The notes under the pieces: model-generated | Database searches by the model: none | The model's input: the letters and a program-made list of their open reading frames with translations, nothing else | Told to the model about the DNA's origin: nothing | NCBI RefSeq assembly: GCF_052180215.1 | Contig: NZ_CP197471.1 | Span: forward strand, 1,026,001-1,090,000 | Reading direction: 5' to 3' | From: Pseudoneobacillus sp052180215 | Lineage (GTDB): Bacteria; Bacillota; Bacilli; Bacillales; Cytobacillaceae | DNA: 64,000 nt | Shown: piece by piece, positions 41,313 through 48,833 of the stretch | Layout of the letters: each line of letters begins with the position of its first letter | Numbering within the stretch: the stretch's first letter is position 1 | Made by a program: the position numbers and the translations under genes

Positions 41313-43324
41313 ATAAAGGAAAAAGATTATGGCAATATGCTTTAAAATATAAAAGAATCATTATTGCCGCATTATTGATGTTGTCAATTTCAGTAGCTGC
41401 AGATTTGGCAGGGCCGTTTGTAGCTAAAAAAATGATTGATGAACATATTCTAGGAATTGAAAATAAATGGTTTGAAACGAAAAAAGGAAAGTTAACAGCT
41501 AACTTTAAAGAACATTTTTACAAACGTGAAAAGTATTTTGAACCTGGAGAAGCAAAAGGTAAGGAAGTACGAGTTTTACAAGTAGGACGAAATTACGTTT
41601 TTGTTGATGGAGCCATTGCATTGGATGGAAAACGCTCATATAAAGATGGTATTCTTACCGTTAATAGTAAAGAGGGGATTCAATCATATAAGGCTGAGCT
41701 GTTAGAAGGAAAGAGTTTATTAACATTTTACAAGCCTGAGATATCTAAAATTATCATTCTGTTAAGCGTGTATTTTATCTTATTGGTCATTGCAGCATTT
41801 TTCCAATACTGGCAAAAATATCTTCTCCAAAAATCTGCAAATCGTATCATTCAAAATATGCGAGAAGATGTTTTTAAACACATTCAACGCTTACCGATCC
41901 AATACTTTGATAATTTACCAGCTGGAAAGGTAGTTGCTAGAATAACAAATGATACGGAGGCTATAAGGGAATTATACGTAACTGTTCTTTCGACCTTTTT
42001 TACAAGTGGTATTTATTTAACGGGTATTTATGTTGCATTATTTATTCTGAATCCTAAATTGGCAGCAATCTGTTTGTTATTGATTCCGATCATTTTTATT
42101 TGGATGATCATCTACAGAAAATTTGCTTCTAAATATAATCATGTGATTCGTTCTAGAGTAAGTGATATCAACGCCGTGGTAAATGAATCCATTCAAGGTA
42201 TGAACATTATCCAAGCATTTCGTAGGGAGAACAAAACGAAAAAAGAATTTGAGGCATTTAATGAAGAACATTTTATGTTCCAAAACAAAATGCTCCGATT
42301 AAATTCGTTAACATCTCATAATTTAGTTGCAGTATTAAGAAATATAGTGTTTGTCACTTTTATTTGGTACTTTGGTGCCCAATCCTTAAGCATTAATAGT
42401 ATCATTTCGTTAGGAATGCTTTATGCATTTGTTGATTATATCAATCGTTTGTTTCAGCCGATACAGGGGATTGTCAATCAGTTAGCCAACCTAGAACAAG
42501 CATTAGTTGCGGGAGAACGAGTTTTCCATTTATTAGATGAACCAGGTATAGATGTAAGTGAAAATGATATTCCCCGTTACAATGGTAATGTCCGTTTTGA
42601 GCATGTTTCCTTCGGTTATAAAGAAGGAGAGTATGTGTTAAAGGATATTGATTTTGAAGCGAAGCATGGAGAAACAGTGGCATTAGTTGGTCATACCGGC
42701 TCCGGAAAAAGTTCAATCATGAATCTTTTATTTCGGTTTTATGATTGTCAAAAAGGAAAAATATCCATTGATGGAATGGATATTACCCAATTATCTAGAC
42801 AAACGTTGCGAAAACATATGGGAATTGTATTACAGGATCCGTTTTTATTTACTGGTACGATTGCTTCCAATGTTAGCCTTGATGACCCTTCGATTACAAG
42901 GGAACAGGTTGAAAAAGCTTTAAAAGATGTTGGAGCAGATAAGGTATTAAAAAACTTAGAAAAAGGTTTTGATGAACCAGTGATTGAAAAGGGGAGTACT
43001 CTTTCTAGTGGACAACGTCAGTTAATATCATTTGCAAGAGCACTTGCTTTTAACCCAGCTATTCTCATTTTAGACGAGGCGACCTCCAGTATAGATACAG
43101 AGACAGAAAGCTTAATTCAAGAGGCTATGGAGGTCTTAAAAAAAGGAAGAACCACTTTTATCATTGCGCACCGTTTATCGACGATTCGTCATGCAGATCA
43201 AATTTTAGTTTTAGATAGAGGGAAAATTGTTGAAAAAGGTAATCATGATGAATTAATGGAGAAGAAGGGTAAGTACTTTCAAATGTATCAACTACAGCTC
43301 GGTGGTAAAACTCTGGCAGGATAA
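41309..43324 (+). CDS. bmrD: Heterodimeric ABC multidrug exporter subunit BmrD (YheH)
   Basis: The 671-aa half-transporter has TM1, a ~100-residue extracytoplasmic insertion (about 40-145), five further membrane segments and an ABC domain. Walker A is GHTGSGKSS, the signature is the variant LSSGQRQ, and Walker B ILILDEATSSID keeps the catalytic Glu. The large external domain and this asymmetry match B. subtilis BmrD. It overlaps bmrC by 4 nt (ATGA), so translation is coupled. Confidence 0.94.
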   Translation: MNKGKRLWQYALKYKRIIIAALLMLSISVAADLAGPFVAKKMIDEHILGIENKWFETKKGKLTANFKEHFYKREKYFEPGEAKGKEVRVLQVGRNYVFVDGAIALDGKRSYKDGILTVNSKEGIQSYKAELLEGKSLLTFYKPEISKIIILLSVYFILLVIAAFFQYWQKYLLQKSANRIIQNMREDVFKHIQRLPIQYFDNLPAGKVVARITNDTEAIRELYVTVLSTFFTSGIYLTGIYVALFILNPKLAAICLLLIPIIFIWMIIYRKFASKYNHVIRSRVSDINAVVNESIQGMNIIQAFRRENKTKKEFEAFNEEHFMFQNKMLRLNSLTSHNLVAVLRNIVFVTFIWYFGAQSLSINSIISLGMLYAFVDYINRLFQPIQGIVNQLANLEQALVAGERVFHLLDEPGIDVSENDIPRYNGNVRFEHVSFGYKEGEYVLKDIDFEAKHGETVALVGHTGSGKSSIMNLLFRFYDCQKGKISIDGMDITQLSRQTLRKHMGIVLQDPFLFTGTIASNVSLDDPSITREQVEKALKDVGADKVLKNLEKGFDEPVIEKGSTLSSGQRQLISFARALAFNPAILILDEATSSIDTETESLIQEAMEVLKKGRTTFIIAHRLSTIRHADQILVLDRGKIVEKGNHDELMEKKGKYFQMYQLQLGGKTLAG

Positions 43325-43374
43325 AAACAAAGCAGTCCTTTGGCTTTATAGTAAAGGACTGCTTTGTTTATTTT
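43325..43374 (+). terminator. Terminator of bmrCD
   Basis: A 17-bp perfect stem (AAACAAAGCAGTCCTTT and complement) with an 11-nt loop starts right after the bmrD stop and is followed by TTTTT. Confidence 0.92.
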
Positions 43375-43503
43375 TACTGTAAAAAAAACTCCATATAATG
43401 TTCATTACTTTGTCACAAAATTGAAACAACTCTTCCGTTCCCTCCGGTTAGATTATGCTAATTTAAAAGTGGGATTGTTCAGATAAAACTGGGGGGCAAA
43501 AAA

Positions 43504-43587
43504 ATGGAAGAGTTTTCAGTAACATTAATTATTGCTAGTATTATGATTCTTACTTATTTTACAAGTTACATCATCATTAATAAATAA
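43504..43587 (+). CDS. 27-aa single-span membrane peptide (YheF position)
   Basis: This mini-ORF starts MEEFSVTLIIASIM and is almost wholly hydrophobic, ending SYIIINK. GGGGGG lies 7 nt before the ATG and a clean terminator follows at 43594. In B. subtilis the small membrane gene yheF lies at the same place, between yheH and sspB, so this may be its counterpart, although homology cannot be shown at this length. Confidence 0.6.
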   Translation: MEEFSVTLIIASIMILTYFTSYIIINK

Positions 43588-43593
43588 AAAAAT

Positions 43594-43620
43594 ACTTGGC
43601 GAATTGCCAAGTTTTTTTTA
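43594..43620 (+). terminator. Terminator of the 27-aa membrane peptide gene
   Basis: ACTTGGC pairs with GCCAAGT around GAATT, followed by eight T residues. Confidence 0.88.
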
Positions 43621-43626
43621 TGTAGG

Positions 43627-43649
43627 AAGCCCCCTGTAAAAGGGGGCTT
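43627..43649 (-). terminator. Hairpin downstream of the spore protein gene
   Basis: AAGCCCCCT pairs perfectly with AGGGGGCTT around a 5-nt loop. It lacks a long T-run on the minus strand but is correctly placed for a terminator. Confidence 0.6.
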
Positions 43650-43678
43650 AAGCCATTCATATTCAGTTATTTATATTA

Positions 43679-43882
43679 TTATCTTTGGAAACCGCCTAAT
43701 TGTTGCTCAGCCATTGCTACTAAACGCTTTGTAATTTCTCCACCTACAGATCCATTAGCACGAGAAGTTGTGTCTGCGCCAAGATTAACTCCAAACTCAT
43801 TTGCAATTTCATACTTCATTTGGTCTAGAGCTTGCTCTACTCCCGGTACTAAAAGTTGATTTGAGTTGTTGCTACTTGCCAT
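43679..43882 (-). CDS. Alpha/beta-type small acid-soluble spore protein (SspB-like)
   Basis: The 67-aa protein is a typical alpha/beta SASP: MASSNNSNQLLVPG at the N terminus, the germination protease site EIANEFGV (about 25-32) and the conserved GGEITKRLVAMAEQQLG C terminus. It coats DNA in the forespore and protects it from UV and heat, then is degraded on germination. Its position before yheE/yheD matches B. subtilis sspB. GAGGAGTGTTAGATTATG sets the start. Confidence 0.97.
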   Translation of the reverse strand: MASSNNSNQLLVPGVEQALDQMKYEIANEFGVNLGADTTSRANGSVGGEITKRLVAMAEQQLGGFQR

Positions 43883-43916
43883 AATCTAACACTCCTCTTG
43901 ATTTTTTTTTAGGGTT

Positions 43917-43923
43917 AGTATGG
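43917..43923 (-). promoter_or_regulatory. Sigma-G-type -10 element of the SASP gene
   Basis: CATACTA on the minus strand exactly matches the sigma-G -10 consensus, about 35 nt before the ATG. A matching -35 is not obvious. Confidence 0.5.
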
Positions 43924-44090
43924 AATTGAACCATTTATGGTGATAAACCATTGCCACCTTGGCCTAACCCATTATAGAAGTAATAAGAAAGTGTGTTTCA
44001 AGGAAATCTAATTTATAGGTTTTGTATTTGATTAAAGGAAAGTCTGTTAAGTTGAATAAGATTGCAACTCCTCACATGTTGGCAGTTCCT

Positions 44091-44136
44091 GTTTGCTTTG
44101 CTTTGTTTTGTTTTGTTTTGTTGCTGTGTTGCTTTG
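44091..44136 (+). repeat. TTTTG/TTTGC microsatellite tract
   Basis: About nine tandem pentamers (TTTGC, then TTTTG, then TTGCTG variants) occupy most of 44091-44136, in the 386-nt gap between the SASP gene and the zinc-ribbon gene. The rest of this gap shows only the SASP promoter. Confidence 0.75.
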
Positions 44137-44268
44137 TAATGTCTATTATGCTAAGTTTTTTGGACAATATTCATTTTAATAAATAGGTAATTTCTTCCGT
44201 TATGGGATTTTGAAAAATACACAACCTAATAGTACATCTTAAGTATTGAAAAAGAAGGGGATCATTAT

Positions 44269-44508
44269 ATGGGAATTTGTCCTCTATGCAATGGCTTTAA
44301 AGAAGTACAATTGAATTGTCAATGTGGTGGAACAATGGTTGATAGCGGGAAAGAAATGGACTTTTACGATGATTACAGTGCTTATATGGAAATAGACCAA
44401 CTAAAATTAGAGGATGGCTACCCTAACAGTTTTTCAGATCATCAATGTCCACATCTATTTACTTGCTTGTCTTGTCAAAAAGATCAAGTTTTGTTAATTG
44501 AGGAATAA
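44269..44508 (+). CDS. Small zinc-ribbon-like protein
   Basis: The 79-aa protein carries cysteine pairs CPLC (C4, C7), CQCGG (about 17-19) and a C-terminal CPHLFTCLSC cluster (about 60-69), consistent with one or two zinc-binding knuckles. The middle is acidic (KEMDFYDDYSAYMEIDQ). I do not recognise a named family and cannot assign a function. AAAGAAGGGGATC precedes the ATG. It converges on msmX and shares the terminator. Confidence 0.75.
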   Translation: MGICPLCNGFKEVQLNCQCGGTMVDSGKEMDFYDDYSAYMEIDQLKLEDGYPNSFSDHQCPHLFTCLSCQKDQVLLIEE

Positions 44509-44510
44509 AT

Positions 44511-44539
44511 AAACAGCCAATCGATTTGATTGGCTGTTT
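44511..44539. terminator. Bidirectional terminator between the zinc-ribbon gene and msmX
   Basis: AAACAGCCAATC pairs perfectly with GATTGGCTGTTT around a 5-nt loop with A/T flanks. Confidence 0.88.
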
Positions 44540-44549
44540 AAGTAAAATA

Positions 44550-45647
44550 TTATCGGATACGTGCTTCTGTCTCTTTATCAAAGAAGTGAGTTTTGTTCAT
44601 ATCAATAGCAAGATCCATTACATCACCTGGCTTAATATTAGAACGGGAATCAACACGAGCAATGAAGTCTTGGCCGCTGATGGAAGAATAAAGCATTGTT
44701 TCTGCCCCAGTTAACTCGGAAACTTCAATTTTTGCATTGATTTTTGTTCCTGCTGATGCCTCAATAAATACAGGCTCGTCATGAATATCTTCTGGACGTA
44801 CACCAAGAGTAACTTCTTTACCAACATAACCTTGTTCACGAAGTACTTTCATTTTACCTTCTGGAATCGCGATGGAGACATCTCCAATGACAAATTTACC
44901 ATCTTCCACTTTACCATTAAAGAAGTTCATAGCAGGAGAACCAATAAATCCGCCAACAAAGATATTTTCTGGTTTTTCATAAACATCTTTTGGTGCACCA
45001 ACTTGTTGGATAACACCATCTTTCATAACAACAAGACGTGTTGCCATTGTCATAGCTTCTGTTTGGTCATGCGTTACATAGATTGTTGTCGTTTGAAGAC
45101 GTTGGTGAAGCTTTGCAATTTCAGCACGCATTTGTACACGTAGTTTTGCATCAAGGTTAGAAAGTGGCTCGTCCATTAAGAATACTTTAGCATCACGAAC
45201 GATTGCACGACCTAAAGCAACACGTTGACGCTGCCCACCTGATAATGCTTTTGGCTTACGATCTAAATAAGTTTCTAATCCTAAGATTTTTGCAGCTTCA
45301 TCAACGCGACGATTGATTTCATCTTTCGGAAACTTACGAAGTTTAAGACCGAAAGCCATGTTATCACGAACAGTCATATGAGGATATAATGCATAGTTCT
45401 GGAAAACCATCGCAATATCACGATCTTTTGGAGCAACATCGTTTACACGTTTGCCATCAATAAAGAACTCACCTTTTGAAATATCTTCAAGTCCAGCAAT
45501 CATACGTAATGTTGTAGATTTACCACATCCTGAAGGACCAACAAACACGATAAATTCTTTATCTTGAATGTGTAGGTTGAAATCAGAAACTGCCGTTACT
45601 TTGTTATCGTAAATTTTATAAATATGATCTAATTTTAATTCAGCCAC
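44550..45647 (-). CDS. msmX: Multisugar ABC transporter ATPase MsmX (UgpC/MalK type)
   Basis: The 365-aa ATPase has Walker A GPSGCGKST (about 37-45), signature LSGGQRQRV (about 134-142), Walker B VFLMDEPLSNLD and a C-terminal TOBE region (about 240-365) typical of MalK/MsmX. In B. subtilis this single protein energises many sugar importers, and the length is identical (365 aa). The start codon is GTG with AGGAGG upstream. No permease genes are adjacent, fitting a shared ATPase. A cre-like site lies upstream. Confidence 0.94.
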   Translation of the reverse strand: MAELKLDHIYKIYDNKVTAVSDFNLHIQDKEFIVFVGPSGCGKSTTLRMIAGLEDISKGEFFIDGKRVNDVAPKDRDIAMVFQNYALYPHMTVRDNMAFGLKLRKFPKDEINRRVDEAAKILGLETYLDRKPKALSGGQRQRVALGRAIVRDAKVFLMDEPLSNLDAKLRVQMRAEIAKLHQRLQTTTIYVTHDQTEAMTMATRLVVMKDGVIQQVGAPKDVYEKPENIFVGGFIGSPAMNFFNGKVEDGKFVIGDVSIAIPEGKMKVLREQGYVGKEVTLGVRPEDIHDEPVFIEASAGTKINAKIEVSELTGAETMLYSSISGQDFIARVDSRSNIKPGDVMDLAIDMNKTHFFDKETEARIR

Positions 45648-45666
45648 TTTAATAGCCTCCTATTTA

Positions 45667-45680
45667 AGAAATCGTTTTCA
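45667..45680 (-). promoter_or_regulatory. Candidate cre (CcpA) site before msmX
   Basis: TGAAAACGATTTCT on the minus strand matches the cre pattern TGWAANCGNTNWCA except for the last base. It sits 20 nt before the start codon, consistent with catabolite repression by roadblock. Confidence 0.5.
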
Positions 45681-45761
45681 TAGGTTTAGTGTACCGAAGA
45701 TAATCATTTTCATATATAGACAAAGTGCACAAATATTCATTACTGTCCTTTATGCAATTTG

Positions 45762-46661
45762 TCATTCTTGATTTTCAAATAGAATACATGCTAAGTAAAC
45801 GGTCATTCCTGAATAAAATTCTTTCAATGGAATCCCTGTTTTTTCAGTGAATTTTTCTAGCCGATATTGCAATGTATTTCTATGAATAAATAGATTTTTT
45901 GCTGTTGTGCTAGCATTCATATTATTTTTTAGGAAATATTTAATGGTTGTAAATAATTCAGGGTCCTCTTTAAATACAGGTAAAATATCATGTTGAATAA
46001 TGGTTTTTAAAGTATTCGGTAAATTTAGAGCAATGTGTTGTGGTGTTACTTTTTCGAAATGAGAAAGTTTATCTTGCTTAAAGGAGTTTATTGCATATTC
46101 GAACAATGACCTTTCTTGTTCAACTAAACTTAAAAGAGAATCAGTTAACTTACGGAATTTTCCGATATAGTAGTGAGGTTCAATAAAAAAATCAGATTTA
46201 AGTGTATCAAACATAGCGATAAAGTCTTGTTCCATTAAAATGTGATTCGTTTTTTGTTCAACAATAATTCCTTTAAAATCATTTTCCCAAACAACTATTA
46301 CTTCGGAGTCATAAAACGCATGGATAGCTGATTCAAAATCCATATGATTGATTTTTCCGTTAGACCATTGGAAATAAATCAAGCGATAATCATTTTCATC
46401 ATTATGAGGTTTCGGTCCGTTTTGGAATAAATATTGGTACCATTTCTCTGCCATTAAAGATGCTTGTACAAATTCATTATCTCTTTCAACATAATCAAAT
46501 AGTGTTTTTAAAAGAATTAACTGTTCTACAACCAAATCAGATTCAGGTATTCCAATCCATTTGTTTTTTTCAATAAGAAACCAGATATGAGCTTGGGTTG
46601 GATCTGGTTTCTCATTTTTCACTATTAAGTTTGGAAATAGGGAATATAATTTCTTCAACAT
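45762..46661 (-). CDS. PucR/CdaR-type regulator with C-terminal HTH
   Basis: The 299-aa protein has no recognisable sensor domain at the N terminus, but its C terminus (about 225-295: YFLKNNMNASTTAKNLFIHRNTLQYRLEKF) is the PucR-type HTH (HTH_30) of purine or sugar-diacid regulators. GAGG with 6-nt spacing favours the ATG at 46661 over one at 46673. It is divergent from the CstR-like gene and upstream of msmX, so it may regulate transport genes; not tested by sequence. Confidence 0.83.
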   Translation of the reverse strand: MLKKLYSLFPNLIVKNEKPDPTQAHIWFLIEKNKWIGIPESDLVVEQLILLKTLFDYVERDNEFVQASLMAEKWYQYLFQNGPKPHNDENDYRLIYFQWSNGKINHMDFESAIHAFYDSEVIVVWENDFKGIIVEQKTNHILMEQDFIAMFDTLKSDFFIEPHYYIGKFRKLTDSLLSLVEQERSLFEYAINSFKQDKLSHFEKVTPQHIALNLPNTLKTIIQHDILPVFKEDPELFTTIKYFLKNNMNASTTAKNLFIHRNTLQYRLEKFTEKTGIPLKEFYSGMTVYLACILFENQE

Positions 46662-46799
46662 ATTAAACCTCATCGTCTTAAGTAATAAGTATCTTTCATT
46701 ATATCAGTAAAAAAAAAGAATGTTAAAAGTTTCACTGGTTAAAGCCTATTTATAGGGTATAATATTAAATACATATGTTGGCAAGGGAAGGGATTAGTA

Positions 46800-47066
46800 A
46801 TGACGCAAGAATATTCACCAGAAATTAAAAATCGCTTAAAGCGTTTGGAAGGACAAGTAAGAGGAGTTCTTCGAATGATGGAAGAAGAAAAAGAGTGTAA
46901 AGAAGTAGTAACACAATTATCTGCTGTTCGATCTGCTGTGGATCGTGCAATTGGTTTTATTGTGGCAAAAAATTTAGAGTCATGTATTCGTGAAGCAAAT
47001 GATATGGGTCAAAATGCGGAAGATGCAATACAAGAAGCGGTGAATATGCTCGTGAAAAGCAGATAG
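46800..47066 (+). CDS. CsoR-family regulator, CstR-like (persulfide sensor)
   Basis: The 88-aa protein is a DUF156/CsoR-family repressor. The first cysteine is C33 and the last C62, separated by 29 residues as in S. aureus CstR (C31 and C60). The copper-binding histidine of CsoR (4 residues before the last Cys) is N58 here, so a Cu(I) sensor is unlikely. CstR senses reactive sulfur and controls sulfurtransferases. No sulfur genes lie adjacent. The ATG start is preceded by AAGGGAAGGG. Confidence 0.85.
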   Translation: MTQEYSPEIKNRLKRLEGQVRGVLRMMEEEKECKEVVTQLSAVRSAVDRAIGFIVAKNLESCIREANDMGQNAEDAIQEAVNMLVKSR

Positions 47067-47109
47067 GGCAGACTTATCCCCATTTAGGGGAGTCTCCCTA
47101 TCTTTTTTT
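47061..47109 (+). terminator. Terminator of the CstR-like gene
   Basis: AGATAGGG/CCCTATCT and inner CCCC/GGGG arms form a compound stem followed by TTTTTT. Confidence 0.8.
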
Positions 47110-47116
47110 ACCTTTT

Positions 47117-47302
47117 TCACTTTGGTGGTTCTTCTTCCACAAGATCTCTTGCTTCCTCAATATTAGTGGTTTCTCCTCTCATATGTACGGAGCCACCTGA
47201 CAAACCTTCATTAATGATTCTGTCCTCATCTAAATATACCTTATCTTTTCCTTCATAAGCTAAATCTTCTTCAAAACGTTCATTGTTCTTCTCTTTCATC
47301 AT
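47117..47302 (-). CDS. Small acidic protein of unknown function
   Basis: The 61-aa protein is highly charged (MMKEKNNERFEEDLAY) with a C-terminal GLSGGSVHMRGETTNIEE segment. It may belong to the DUF4025 (YozQ-like) group, but this is from vague recollection and uncertain. GAGGAGGTTGTT before the ATG supports translation. No membrane segment or signal peptide is seen. Confidence 0.6.
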   Translation of the reverse strand: MMKEKNNERFEEDLAYEGKDKVYLDEDRIINEGLSGGSVHMRGETTNIEEARDLVEEEPPK

Positions 47303-47365
47303 AACAACCTCCTCTTTATATTTTTACAAAGAAAGGAGATTATCATACTATGTAAAATGGTTACA

Positions 47366-47578
47366 TTATTTATCGTACACATGAAAAAGCATTAACTCAT
47401 GAATTTGCTCTTTTAATGTAGCTTCGTCCTCCGATTTCGGAAGGCTGGATGTCCATTCGATTGTTCCATCAGGGTGATAAATACCTGAAAACTTTTGTTT
47501 TTGAAAATAAAATGAGAAAGTCCAACCAGGTAATTGTTGGTGTTGGTATAAAGCTTTATATTGAAAATGTGTAATCAT
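47366..47578 (-). CDS. yheE: YheE-family protein (DUF5342)
   Basis: The 70-aa protein starts MITHFQYKALYQHQQLPGW and ends in a LKEQIHELMLFHVYDK stretch, which I recognise as YheE-like; B. subtilis yheE is adjacent to yheD in the same order. Function unknown. GGAGGG precedes the ATG. It is separated from the yheC/D array by a terminator-like hairpin. Confidence 0.85.
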   Translation of the reverse strand: MITHFQYKALYQHQQLPGWTFSFYFQKQKFSGIYHPDGTIEWTSSLPKSEDEATLKEQIHELMLFHVYDK

Positions 47579-47613
47579 GTCAATCCCTCCATCGCCATTT
47601 TATCAAATAGGTG

Positions 47614-47647
47614 CAAAAAAAAGAAGAAGGACAGAGGCGGCCTTCTT
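47614..47647 (-). terminator. Terminator of the yheC/yheD array
   Basis: AAGAAGG pairs with CCTTCTT around a 10-nt loop and runs into eight T residues on the minus strand. Confidence 0.75.
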
Positions 47648-47648
47648 A

Positions 47649-48833
47649 CTAGCTATCTGATAATATTCGAATAAATAATTCACATAGCATAACGATACGT
47701 TTTTGTTCGATTTCCTTCTCGTCAAAGCTCATCGGTTTAGAGTTTACTTCATAAAGAACATAGTTCCCATCCCTACTTAAGCCAGCATCTATCGAGAACT
47801 CACCAAAAAAACCTAGTTCAGATGATAGTGCTGCACCGATTTCTTCTACCAACATTTTTATGAAGGAATCATGGCTTTCACTTTGAATTCGCTTATATGG
47901 AAAAATACTTCCACCATTCATTAAATGAGTCGTTAGCCGATAAGAATCAGAGGCACGAATGGCTATTCCTGTCACGATATAATTCTTCTTGTATACGGAC
48001 CAATGGGCAATGATTCTAAAATCAAACCGTTTATCGTCAATAAGTGCTGGAACAATAGTAGATTGGGCAATGAACCTCTTAGTGGTAAGAATGTAATTAA
48101 GGTCATGACATAAGCTTTCAATATTATGAAACATTTTGCATTCTTTTTGTGATTCCATAATGAATCGGTTCTTATGATAATAGACCCTGACAATCTTTTG
48201 TCCTTTTGATAATTCCCTCGGTTTTATATAAATATCCTTATGCTTTTCAATAAAAGATTGAAGTTGTTTAGATGATTCAATCAGAATGGTATCGGGAAGG
48301 TAGTGTTTGACCACTTGATTCTTTTTTAAAATTTGATATAACTGGTATTTATCAATAAACCCTGGATTAAAAATAGGAATACATTTTTCATGAAATCTGG
48401 CTAAACAAGTATCATATCGCTCTGATTTTTCATCTTTTCTATATGGAACCCGATTGTAGATGAGATCAGGATAGGGAATTTTCGCTTTTAGCCATTCCTT
48501 CTGTGAAGGCAGAAAAACATAGCCTTCTAGCCAGCCGTCATCATATACATCTTCATAGGAAAATACAATGGATAGGGCATTTGCTCTAAGCAATTCATTT
48601 TGTATTCGAATAAAAAGCTGCCAGTTTCCTACTAATGATTTATTTCTTGAAGAAGTCATAATGCCAATTAAAGGACCAATATGTTGGTCCTTTAACGATA
48701 ACTGAAAAGGGATTTCCTGATTTGTACTTGTTTTAGATTCAGGTATAAGCTCTTTATGGGAGCCACCAAATGTATAAACTTGGTCATTATCATGAAACCA
48801 TTTTTTGGTCTCTCGACAATAGAAAATATTCAT
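47649..48833 (-). CDS. YheC/YheD-family ATP-grasp protein, paralogue 4 (coat-associated)
   Basis: This 394-aa protein has the YheC/D plan: an N-terminal region with MNIFYCRETKKWF, a strand-turn YDRV-type site seen here as DLIYNRVPYRK (about 129-139), an ATP-grasp lysine region KPRELSKG and the metal-binding end GEFSIDAGLSRDGNYVLYEVNSKP (about 345-370). It lacks the ~60-residue N-terminal beta domain of paralogues 1 and 2. Family members are spore-coat associated; the ligated substrate is unknown. It overlaps the upstream paralogue by 4 nt (ATGA). Confidence 0.82.
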   Translation of the reverse strand: MNIFYCRETKKWFHDNDQVYTFGGSHKELIPESKTSTNQEIPFQLSLKDQHIGPLIGIMTSSRNKSLVGNWQLFIRIQNELLRANALSIVFSYEDVYDDGWLEGYVFLPSQKEWLKAKIPYPDLIYNRVPYRKDEKSERYDTCLARFHEKCIPIFNPGFIDKYQLYQILKKNQVVKHYLPDTILIESSKQLQSFIEKHKDIYIKPRELSKGQKIVRVYYHKNRFIMESQKECKMFHNIESLCHDLNYILTTKRFIAQSTIVPALIDDKRFDFRIIAHWSVYKKNYIVTGIAIRASDSYRLTTHLMNGGSIFPYKRIQSESHDSFIKMLVEEIGAALSSELGFFGEFSIDAGLSRDGNYVLYEVNSKPMSFDEKEIEQKRIVMLCELFIRILSDS

